Shown: positions 11,690 through 20,849 of the stretch, piece after piece | Numbering within the stretch: position 1 is the first letter of the stretch | Layout: the number at the start of each line of letters is the position of its first letter | Source: Paragyromitra xinjiangensis | Lineage: Eukaryota > Ascomycota > Pezizomycetes > Pezizales > Discinaceae | DNA length: 64,000 nt | Assembly (NCBI GenBank): GCA_038503065.1 | Contig: JBCAMK010000013.1 | Location: forward strand, 992,001-1,056,000 | Direction: 5' to 3' | Notes under the pieces: model-generated | Seen by the model: only the letters and a program-made list of their open reading frames with translations | Databases searched by the model: none | Told to the model about the DNA's origin: nothing | Translations under genes and position numbers: made by a program

Positions 11690-12925
11690 GTTTCCGGAGT
11701 TGCTTGATGAGCTTTGGCGATAGATTTGTCGATAATGCTGAGAGCTCAGGGGATGTAAACAAAAACACGTGCCGCCCATACCAGGGATATATCTTGGCAT
11801 AGTTCCTTGGCATAGTTCCTTGGCAGGATCCCTGCCAACCACCCCTGCCAGCGCAAACAAAACCAACCTCAAACAAGCCCCGCTTTCAACCTCAACCTCG
11901 ACCACTCCCACCCCATATGGTGGGAGTGGTCTTTATCCACCACCTAAAGCACTCTTCAAGGCTTTGGAAGCCTTGAGGATAACTCTCAGAGCTAGCGGAA
12001 TATTTCCTTTCCTCCTTTGTCGAGGTATGGTATCAAAATGGCTCGACCAACGGTATTCCTCCGACAAACCAACAACTCATGAAATGGAAGCGGGAGCTGA
12101 TCTAAAAACAGACAAAGATCCTGTCAGTGCTCAGAAAGCCTTCACGAATGCTTTCTAGGCTGCAACGAACTAAATGAGAGCTGAATACAGTACTCATGGA
12201 GCGAGTGACGATTTGTGAGCCATCAACAGGTCAAAGCTCCTGAGACACGGGCTGGATCCTGATAGCAGGCAAACTACGTCAGAATAGCCTGAGCAAACTC
12301 TAGCAGAGGTTATATATTCAGAGTTTTCTGCTCCGCGAGAGGCTTTCTGGACCACTCCTGTATCCTACCAAGCAATACTCTCTACAAGCACTCGGCACAA
12401 TACAGTAAGCTCCGATCGCAGGCTAATGAAGCTTTGAAGATGACTTTGTGAGCTCTGGCTAATGCTTGATTTGGGAACTTGAATTAGCTATTCGGTGGAG
12501 CCTCAAGTTTTTTGAAGGTGGTGTTTCAAGTTGACCATTCGACGGAAGAGTTCAAATTAGTATCGGTAAGCCTACAAAAGCTTTGAGAGGTTTCGAGATG
12601 GCTGTAAGAGCTCTCGCTAATGCTTCTTAAGCTCAGCAGGTGTTTCAAGCTATAGGCCAGTCATGTCTCATGTTGGATCCGACGCAAGCTGCGAAAGCCC
12701 AAAGGTTTTTATCCCTCTATATAATGCCCTTACAGCGCCCTACTCCTCTCATTCCCAGACATACATTCACTCGCTTATCAATATACTCAATTATTCGTTT
12801 ACTCATTCACTCGTTTACTAATACTTATTTGCAGGCAAATAAGTAATTATTGAATACCCTACAAGCACTCAAAGCATAGCTCCTAGAACCTCCGTTACAC
12901 TCTACCGAATAAAATCTAATATAGA
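11690..12925. promoter_or_regulatory. Divergent intergenic region inside the transposon
   Basis: About 1.2 kb between the transposase start and the first plus-strand accessory gene. No convincing ORF is present. It holds several copies of a dispersed motif with GAGCTCT/AGCTTT cores, including two long related blocks at 12425-12468 and 12573-12628 that both end in GCTAATGCTT. Short runs of CATTCACTCG/TTTACTC lie at 12760-12825, just upstream of the accessory gene. It probably contains the promoters of both genes. Confidence 0.5.
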
Positions 12926-14365
12926 ATGGCTCCTAGTATCAAAGTAGCCGATATCAAGGCAACTTTGCAGCTTACGGGCAAGGACTCATCCTACCGCCGG
13001 CTGCGCAAGGAGCTCGCCGCCGAAATGACGTCTTCTGGCTGGATTAATAAGACTGCTTCTGGCCAGGCGGCGTTTGATGAGCTTTGCAACTGGATCTCCA
13101 AACACCCTTATATCAAACCACTGCGTGCCACCTGGAAGGATAAGTATAAAAGAACCAGAGAGCCTCTGAGAACATCCAGAAGGCTTTCCAGGCTCTCATC
13201 GCTGACGTCGGAGCCAAGGAAAAGAAATCTGCCGGTGCTGGTGATCGCCATTTTGAGGTAGAGAACCCCGAAGAAGAGGAGGAGGACGACGACGACGAGG
13301 AGGAGGAGGCCAGGGCCAAAGAGGAAGAGGACTGCTCTCAAAGCCGCCGCGATGATCCCCGCAATCATCCAGCCGCCGCCTCGGCCTGTGGTTCACGTTC
13401 ATATGGTTGATCCGGATAACATTGGCTTCCCTCCAATTGGTGTACCCTATCCATGGTTTGGCGTTCTGACCCGGCCAGTCTATACTGGAGTCCTTGCCCA
13501 TACCACCATGCGTGAGATGGTTAATCTAGCAAAAAAGCATATGCCCGTCGGGAGAGCTCTCCGAGCTCTCTACGGAGCTACCGAGAACCCTGGACCTGCA
13601 CCAGCTGGCGCCTCTGCAGATGTGAATTTTGGCAATCCTAGCTATTCACTCCTCACAGATGCAGAAGAGGTCGAAGCTTGGGTCTCCAGTAGCAATGCAA
13701 AGCCGCTGAGAGTCCTGGTGGTTCTCCACAGAGCCGAGAGAGACGCCCAGACACCCCTTCGAGATGGCTTTGTGTACGTTCAGGACCAAGACTATGATAT
13801 GCTTGACCTTCCTGCGGAGGATTCTGAGCACGACGACAATGCTCGCGTCACTAAGACCGGGGAAAAGGTGGCAATGCCCAGAGCTGACGCATCCTTCCAG
13901 AGGCTCCTCAGGAAACTCGTCGCAAGGAGGGACCGCCAGGAAGCTGCACTTACTCGAGTGAGCAATGCCTACCTCAGGAAATACCCTACTGGCTTCGCTC
14001 CAAACAGTCCTCATTGGAGGGATGACAAGATCTGGACTGCGGCAGACCGGGCTGAGTATCTCGCTGGGCTACCAGCCCCTCCACCTCCACCACCTCCACC
14101 ACCTCCACCACCACCTCCAGGGCCTCTGCCTGAAGATGACGAGAATACCAACGATGATGGTAATGCTGGCGGCGGAGCTGAGGCACCACCTCCTCCTCCT
14201 CCTCCTCCTCCTCCTCCTCCTCCTCCTCCTCCACCACCTCCTCCAGGGCCTCCGCCTGGAGGTGAGAATACCGACGGTGGTGGTGATGCTGGCGGCGGAG
14301 CTGATGCTGGCGGCGGAGCTGATGCTGGCGGCGGAGCTGATGCTGGCGCTGGTGGTGCAGCTTGA
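12926..14365 (+). pseudogene. Plavaka accessory gene 1: acidic and proline-rich protein
   Basis: Family not recognised. The coding signal begins at an ATG with a globular part (VADIKATLQLTGKDSSYRRL, ELCNWISKHPYIK), shifts frame at about 13155 into an acidic segment (IQKAFQALIADVGAKEKK then a long Glu/Asp run), and shifts back at about 13325 into a 338-codon open frame from 13352. That frame has a globular segment (PVVHVHMVDPDNIGF, AYLRKYPTGFAPNSPHWRDD), two polyproline blocks near codons 240-255 and 275-295, and a C-terminal repeat of GGGADA. The two shifts may be short introns not resolved here, or real frameshifts. The alternating CCT/CCA and GGC codons make antisense ORFs that are artefacts. 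Its place inside the transposon suggests cargo or an accessory transposition function; no function can be assigned. Confidence 0.5.
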
Positions 14366-15130
14366 ATTAGGCAAGCTCTTGTGAGAGCCATGGGGGCTAT
14401 GGTAAGTGCTTTGGGGGCCAGGTTTTTTTTTTTCTCCATATCTTTTGGTTTCTTCTATTTTCCTTCCATATTTTTCTTCCATATACGTCTGGATCTGGCT
14501 TTTCGTGAGTGCTCTGGGGGCTATGGTGAAGGTTTTGGGAGCTAGTATTACTTTTATATATCTTTTGGTTTCTTCTTTCTTTCTTCTTTCTCTTTTCTAT
14601 TTACGTCTGGATTTGGGTATTCGCGAGTATTCTGAGGGTTGTACGGAGGATTTTGATGGGCTACAGATGTCGTCCACGTTAGGTTGGGGGCTTATTGATA
14701 TCATTTCCTTATCTATTTATTTGTTACTATTATTACCTCGTATCAGTTTCGGGCATATGTTTTGGGCTTTGGAGAGGGTTGAGAGAGCTGTCGCGAGTAC
14801 TCGTAGAGCATTATTTTCTATAGCTCATTTCTCTAAGCTATTCTTCAGGAGTATGATCCAGGCTGCTTCCATTCGTAGCTAGTGGCTGATAGGAGGAAAT
14901 TGATATTGTCTCACGAGCTTTGACGTCATCCGAAGTGACACGTATTGTGGTGGTTTAGGGTTACGAGTATCAAAGCACCAAATAAAGGGGTGAATGCCCC
15001 CTCAACCTTCGCCAAAGCTCTCTAAGCTCTCTGCACACATTGTCTTCTTATATTCAGTCTTTACAGCGTAATATTACATTCTCCTATTCACCTTCTATAT
15101 CCACGTTCCTTATCTTCCATTTGTCATACT
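14366..15130. other. Gene-free spacer in transposon with repeated GC-rich motif
   Basis: Contains two similar blocks, at about 14379-14425 and 14507-14550, sharing GCTATGGT, GTGCTYTGGGGGC and TTTTGGGAGC-like words, each followed by a T-rich stretch with ATATCTTTTGGTTTCTTC. This looks like an imperfect duplication of about 125 bp. A+T-rich sequence with TATTC near 15050 precedes the next gene. Confidence 0.5.
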
Positions 15131-17044
15131 ATGTCATCTCACAAGCGAAGCTCCTCCAGAGCCTTTCCAGCATCCAAATCATCAGCTACAAAGAAAGCCA
15201 GGCTTGATCCTCCCCATCCAGATTATCTTGAGTTCAATGAGGGGACAACCGAAGAAGACGTTGATAGCAATGAAGATAGCCGCCAGGGCCTCCGTGAAGG
15301 CTCCGAGGAGTTTTCCGATATCGAGTTTCCTTTGGGGCAACGCACGCCCCTGGATTCGGATGACGAACTCGGTGATCGTGAGAATGAAGAATATTTAACT
15401 TCGGAGGGCGAGGGAGATGAAGACTATGAAGAAGTTGCTCCCCCTCCTCCAAAGACACGTATTACCACTAGCAAGCTAGGAAGGAAGAGATCGAGGAAAG
15501 CTGTGCAGGTTTCGACGAAGGCTCTGGCAGCAATCAAGAAGAAAGCCTCGGAGGTAATAGCTGCCTCTGATGTGCGGTTGCACGTTGTGAAGGTAGGAAG
15601 CACTCCCTTTTATTGACCCACGAGAACTGACGTGGCAGCATGGTAATCGGATCCCGCCTAAACTCTCGGCTAAAAGAGCTGGATCGAGAGCTCCTAGAGC
15701 ACTCCACAGAGCCACAGCAACCTTCGATTCTTCTGCTTCATCTCCCCTCCGACCCCCCCACCCGCCTCTCCATCCTCTCCAGTGTCCGATTCCAGCAATG
15801 AGAGTATCCCGGCCAGGCATGTAGGTCGCAGAAGTGTATCGAGGATTATGGGGCCAGCACAAATGGTTGTTGTGCATTGCGCAGAGCTCATGAAGCAGCA
15901 TACACTGCTTCAGGAGCCTTTACCTTCTGCTGCCCGTCTGTTGGCCATAGTAACCGAACTCTGGAATAGGGCGAATGAAGAACTACTATTGAGTGTGATC
16001 ATGTGCGTTGACAGCCAGGCTCAAGTGAATGCTCCATCAACCTTCACGAGAGCCCTATAAGCCCCTGCTAACTACCAACATAATAGATAAAGAGTTTCCA
16101 TTCTCGGGCCAGATCGCACTTGATTTATTTGATCAAGGAGAAGGTTGAGGCGGGGTTCTATATAAGCTCCGTCAATGCACAAGTCGGGCGGAGATAGTTG
16201 CCAGAATCGAATATCTCCTGGAGAACGATAGGTTTTTAAGCCATTCCGACAACTACACAGTAAGTAGCACAAGCAATGCCCCAGAAGCTATCTAGAATAC
16301 TCTGACAGCCATTAGGACTGCTCATGCCGCTTTTGGGCGCCCGAAATCACAAGCGTCATATTCGCCAAATACTTCCAAGGGGTAAAGATGTTGGGTTCCA
16401 AAGATCCCGAATTCCTAGAAAGGATCAACCCAGTCTTCGTGTGTCTAGTAGCCACTGGGATATGGCACTGTTTGCGGGCTTGGAGCAGTGGGATCTATGT
16501 CAAGCCGGACGACTTCACAGGGAGTAATCAAAGCGTCATGCGTGAGTATCCTAAGAGCCATCTAGAGAGCTTGACTAAATCTCGTGATCACTCTAGGAAC
16601 CTTCACGAGAATGATGAACACTTGGAGGAGTCCTAGCCTTGAAAATCAGCAGGGCACGATGGAGGTGTTGAAGGAACGGCTACGAATGCTGGTATGTACG
16701 ATCCGGATTTATTTTTCCGCTTGCTGACTTTATAGATTTCGAGGGCAAATGGTACCGAGGAAGTTATAGCTGTGGAAGCCTTCCGCGTAGATAATCTTGC
16801 TCTCACGAAAGCTCTGGAGGCCTTCCGAAGAGGAAAGACCACAATTCCTCCACCTACACCAAGCCGGGAGCGGTCTCCCACTCCAGATCATTCGGGATTG
16901 ACACTCCTCGCACGGCTAGCAGGAGTAGAGACCTCGGCACCTTCAAATAGCGAGGGTGACGTGGAGGGAGGGGGGGGAGAGGGAGAAACGGTGGATAGAA
17001 GCGAGGTTCAGGAGGAGGAAAGAGAGGATGCTTTAAGGGACTAG
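15131..17044 (+). CDS. Plavaka accessory gene 2: DUF6532-like protein
   Basis: Proposed exons: 15131-15592, 15710-16024, 16087-16259, 16316-16541, 16597-16691 and 16736-17044. The N-terminus is a low-complexity Ser/Lys then acidic region (SSHKRSSSRAF, SEGEGDEDYEE) with a basic patch (LGRKRSRK) that could direct nuclear import. The central part (YLLENDRFLSH, APEITSVIFAKYFQG, INPVFVCLVATGIWHCLRAW, KPDDFTG) resembles DUF6532, a domain common in transposon-rich regions of fungal genomes; this match is from memory and moderate. The C-terminus is acidic and ends at TAG 17042-17044. Most introns have good signals (for example GTGAAT...CTAAC...ATAG and GTAAGT). Exon 3 needs a one-base frame change near 16190, so the gene may carry a frameshift, and the exon 2 acceptor is uncertain. 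Function unknown. Confidence 0.5.
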
Positions 17045-17090
17045 GGGAATGCTTTGGGGCTTGTCGTGAAGACTATGGCTATTCAAGGTG

Positions 17091-17420
17091 AGCTCTTTCG
17101 GGGTGGCCACGCACAGAATACCAGTGGCTTATTCGCGAATCAAGGCAAAACCTTTGGTGCAGTAAGAGAGTTGGAGAATGCTTCGGGGTTGTTATGAAGA
17201 CTGCAGCAAGCGAATGGGCTCTTTGGGGTGGCCAGGCACAGAATACCGGTGGCTTATTCGCGAATCAAGGCAAAACCTTTGGTACGGTAAGGGAGTTGGA
17301 GAATGCTTCGGGCGCTGTTATGAAGACTGTAGCAAGCGAATGGGCTCTTTGGAAGTGGTCAGGCACAGGATACCGGCGGCTTATTCGCGAATCAAGGCAA
17401 ACCCTTTGGTGCACAGGATA
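17091..17420 (+). repeat. 126-bp tandem repeat, about 2.6 copies
   Basis: Copies start at about 17091, 17217 and 17343 with a 126-bp period. Each contains GGCTCTTTGG, CAGGCACAGAATACC, CTTATTCGCGAATCAAGGC and GAGAATGCTTCGG. The period is a multiple of three and keeps two frames open, which creates spurious ORFs of 85-94 codons. The TTCGCGAA palindrome in each unit is notable. The array lies between accessory gene 2 and the right end of the transposon. Confidence 0.85.
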
Positions 17421-18029
17421 TGCAGAGGAATTGATAGTTCTTTTGTTGTAGCTAGTTGGTAATAGTAATAGCAGTAATATACGGAATATTTTCCACAAAT
17501 CAAAGATCCCAATATAAGGATATGCAAGGAGGCTTCAGGAGCATTCACCAGGACGCAATAAGCTATCACCATGATTTCTAGCGAGGTCTTCAGACGCGGA
17601 GCTCAAATCAGGACTTTGGGAGGTAAAATTATAGGCGTCTGACTGGATCCAGACACAATAGGCTCATCTTCACGAGTCCTCCGCAGAGCATCAGGGGTGT
17701 CAGATTAGCTCTGGGATACATATCAGTATCCTCCAGAGGTATCACGATTATTGCACAATATGATCAAGACGGACCAGAGGAGCTCCGGAGGCCTTCGCGA
17801 AAGCTTCAGGAGCTATCAGGATGGGTCAGGAAGCTATCAAAATAATGTCAGGATGCGTCCTGGCACACCAGGCACAGCGAACTTCCACCTGGCGCACCTG
17901 GCGCACGCAGCGTAATCTCCTGATCATTGATTTCCGTCACAAGCGCTAGGGGCGCTAGGAGCGCCCTATACGTCTGACGGAATTGTGTGGTCTTGCTGAT
18001 GAGGTCAAATAGGGCACAGAGGAATGTCG
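17421..18029. other. Right subterminal region of the Plavaka element
   Basis: No coding signal. It contains GGAGGCCTTCGCGAAAGCTT at about 17788, imperfect repeats of CACCTGGCGCACC at 17880-17910, GCGCTAGGGGCGCTAGGAGCGCC at 17941-17963 and the inner terminal motif GGTCTTGCTGATG at 17989. These are typical of a transposon subterminal region that binds transposase. Confidence 0.55.
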
Positions 18030-18045
18030 TTTGTTTTTGCTGATG
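18030..18045 (-). repeat. Right terminal inverted repeat of Plavaka element
   Basis: Reads CATCAGCAAAAACAAA on the minus strand, matching the left end at 8141-8156. As at the left end, a CCTCTGTG-CCTATTTG motif lies just inside it. Confidence 0.75.
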
Positions 18046-18250
18046 TACTGCTATAGAAAACATCTCTGTTTCTACCTCAGAAACATCGCCGTCGCTGTCG
18101 CTGACACACCCTAGAATCACCTCGATTCTTACACCCCATGAGGCCTGTGGAAAACACTGTACTATCATCATAACGAAGTCCCATTCAAGTAGCACTGCTC
18201 ACCTTCGGGGATACCGGAGGGCTTGATAAGATTTCGCTCCTTGAGATATC

Positions 18251-18922
18251 ACCACCCAAACTTTCACACATTCCTGCGCCCTCGGATATTATGCCGAAAA
18301 CGAAGATGCTGAAATTCATGCCATACAAGAAGCCCTATCTCTCCTACTCCAACATATTGTATTTCCAACATCCATTTACATATGCGTCGACAACCAAAAT
18401 GCCCTAAAGTCACTCGCAGGAGGGCCCACACACAATAAAGAATACTTATGGCACGCACTCAACGCATGTAATTCGCTCCAAAATATAGGATGCTCCATCA
18501 ATGGAATATGGACTCCCTCCCACACACAAATCTTCAGCAATGAGAAAGCCGATCAGCTAGCCACACTTGCTCACAACAAACCCCTTTGCTCATGGCATCG
18601 CCTCACGCTTGGACACCTTTCACTCCTACCCAAAAAACACTTACTCAAAGCATGGGCCTCCGACACTACAGAGCCCACCACATTCCACATCGCACCACAC
18701 CTCACAATGCTTTCACGAAAATGTTTCTCCATACTCGCAAAAATACGCAATCAAGTACATTTCATCGATCCCACCGGATTCACTGATCCCCTCACATGCA
18801 TATGCGGCGAACAGGATGGCTCCCATCACCGCATCATGACCTACAAATCCAGGAACAAAGAACGTCAAGACTTCTTTAAAAATTCAGAACCAAATTGGAA
18901 TATTTTTTTTCGCCTAAGTTAA
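18251..18922 (+). pseudogene. Second LINE family, RNase H C-terminus and tail (piece 3 of 3)
   Basis: An open frame of about 223 codons ending at TAA 18920-18922. It starts with CALGYYAENEDAEIHAI, the acidic second RNase H motif, then VDNQNALKSL, then WTPSH...NEKADQLA with the conserved His and Asp. A C-terminal Cys motif (TCICGEQDGSHH) follows. It completes the RNase H domain begun at about 7820, so the two halves belonged to one element before the 10-kb insertion. Confidence 0.8.
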
Positions 18923-20849
18923 ATTTTTCTGATTTCTTTTCTTATATTGATTCAATTGGATTATAAAATTCGCGCTGATAGTAAGGAGATATTTGATCTG
19001 TTTTCTTTTCATAATTATCTTTCTTTCATTATAAATTTGTTATTATTTTTCTTTTCTTTTAAGATTATTATATGTTCAGTAAAAGCGGGGAGGAATTATT
19101 TTGTAGCTGGCGGCGGATGAGGCGATATACTTTAGTATCAGGGCCCTAGAATTAAAACACTAAAACACTAAAACGCTGGAGGTAGTAATGGCGTATCCGT
19201 TACATTTTGGTGCAGTAAGAGGTAGGTAGGCACTTTTTTAAACTGCTCGCATTGATGCTCTTGCTGATCATTTACGAGTATTGCTTCTATGAGTCTTGCT
19301 GATTCATAGGTAACTGTTTTACTGTAATTAATCTGAATACAGTTGACAATCTCGTGAACCTCCATAGATTTTGTAATGAACTGGTGCTTTGGGACAACTT
19401 AGCATAACCAGCATTTTTAATTTGCAATTTCTCATTTAACTGAACCAGAATGGGCTCCAGCACATGTATGTTGATCGTTATTGTTTTGACTACAATATCA
19501 TTGTTGTGTGTACAGGATGCGTATACTCACTGGGGACAACCTTTTTTTTTTGACGACAAACTTAGTTGACTCAGGTATGGTCTTTGATTGGCACACTTAC
19601 TTCAAAGTGCTCATTGATAGCCCAGTCCTGAATGGCTTCTTTAAGTTGTTCAAAGGTAGAAAATAAAGTACCAATTTCGACAGGCATGATGGAAGTGTAA
19701 AGAACAACTTTATTTTGAGGGTGGAAACATACATAATAAGCTGCCACTTTATTTATTTACACAGTGGGATTTTTTTGTTGCACTGGAAACAGTAATCAAA
19801 GCATCTCAAAGTACTATAAACATTGTTGGGGGGAACGGTGATCAAAGCATCATGTTTTAGTACTTAGTATCGAGTTTGAGTGTAAAACCTTCACATTTGC
19901 CGGCATTAAAAAAGTTGAGTGGTATCCGGCAGGAGGCGTTGCACCGAGCATGGTATGGAAAAGGTTTTCCCGCTTGAAGAGAGCCTACGGTAGCTAGCTT
20001 CCCGGGCTAATAGGCGATCGCGGTCACCCGGCCTGTCAGAAACGAAGCTCTCCCAGAAAAACAACTCATTTCCTGGTTTGCTACACAAAATTCTTTCTGC
20101 CTTCCACCGTTTCTACCATTTGCTTTCGAAATCTCTCGACACTATTACAAAATTTTTTTTTACTCTTCAGATAGATGGTGAAGCTAGCTGAAATTCTCGC
20201 AGACCTCACAAGTCTTAAAACTATTGTAGTCCCACCCCTTTCTGCATTCTCTTTCCTTCCATATTGCCCTTCTTTATCGGACTTACGTTTTTACGATAAC
20301 ATCCCAGAGCTCGATAGACGCCCTTCAACTCGTTTCTACAAACTCTTCGAGTCAAACCGAGATTCTTAGTGACTCTAACGTGGCTCGGGCCACAATCTTT
20401 TTGAATCTAAAATCGGAGCAAAAGATGCATGAGGATTTGATTAAAAAAAGGAGAGAGGTTAACCGGGTTGGGCAACGGCTAGCTTCAAAGCTCAGCTGTA
20501 TTGTTCAAGGCGGATAACGGTGAGTAATTTGACTTTGCTTTCTTCTGTATGCCACTTTGGCAGCTTACTCTTTATCTAGACCACAACCCATTTTCCCTAT
20601 TCGACCTTACTTCTTGCATTTATTGAAATATGATCTATGGCTCGTATAGCATTTTCCTCTCAAACTATTCTTAGTGAAGTACAAATCTATATGTTCAATG
20701 ACGTCTATCCCATGCAACAAATATATACAATTTCGGCACAAAGAAATAGCTTCTTTTGATACCATTCCCACGACGGCATTTTCGGAGGAGTAAGTTCCAT
20801 ACAAGCAAGCTCTAACCCTTGGCCTCAGAAAAAAAAATAGCGCACGAGC
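18923..20849. other. Intergenic, LINE tail and unassigned sequence
   Basis: A+T-rich sequence directly after the LINE stop is probably its 3' tail. Short direct repeats occur (CTAAAACA three times at about 19157-19180, and TCAAAGCATC at 19797 and 19842). A 64-codon frame at 20175-20369 (LADLTSLKTIVVPPLSAF, LPYCPSLSDLRFYD) looks like a piece of an F-box/leucine-rich-repeat protein but has no visible continuation; it may be a gene remnant. No complete gene is supported. Confidence 0.4.

Larger units (their letters stand above)
8141..18045. mobile_element. Plavaka-like (CACTA/KDZ-related) DNA transposon, 9.9 kb
   Basis: The element is bounded by terminal inverted repeats CATCAGCAARAACAAA at 8141 and, reversed, at 18045. 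Just inside them both ends share CCTCTGTGNCCTATTTG and then a second CATCAGCAAGACC. It carries a transposase on the minus strand (8679-11689) and two genes on the plus strand (12926-14365 and 15131-17044) that face away from the transposase. It also holds a subterminal hairpin on the left and a 126-bp tandem repeat on the right. It lies in a gap of the second LINE family. A clear target-site duplication was not found, so the outermost bases are uncertain by a few nucleotides. The transposase frame has no stops, suggesting a young copy. Confidence 0.8.

Noticed and set aside
13986..14482. Antisense glycine- and glutamate-rich ORFs over accessory gene 1
   Set aside because: They are reverse-strand readings of the polyproline CCT/CCA tracts.
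16184..16197. Intron to explain the frame change in accessory gene 2 exon 3
   Set aside because: No GT-AG pair of sensible length restores the frame; a one-base frameshift is noted instead.
17178..17462. 94- and 85-codon ORFs near 17.2-17.4 kb
   Set aside because: Both are readings of the 126-bp tandem repeat, whose period keeps frames open.
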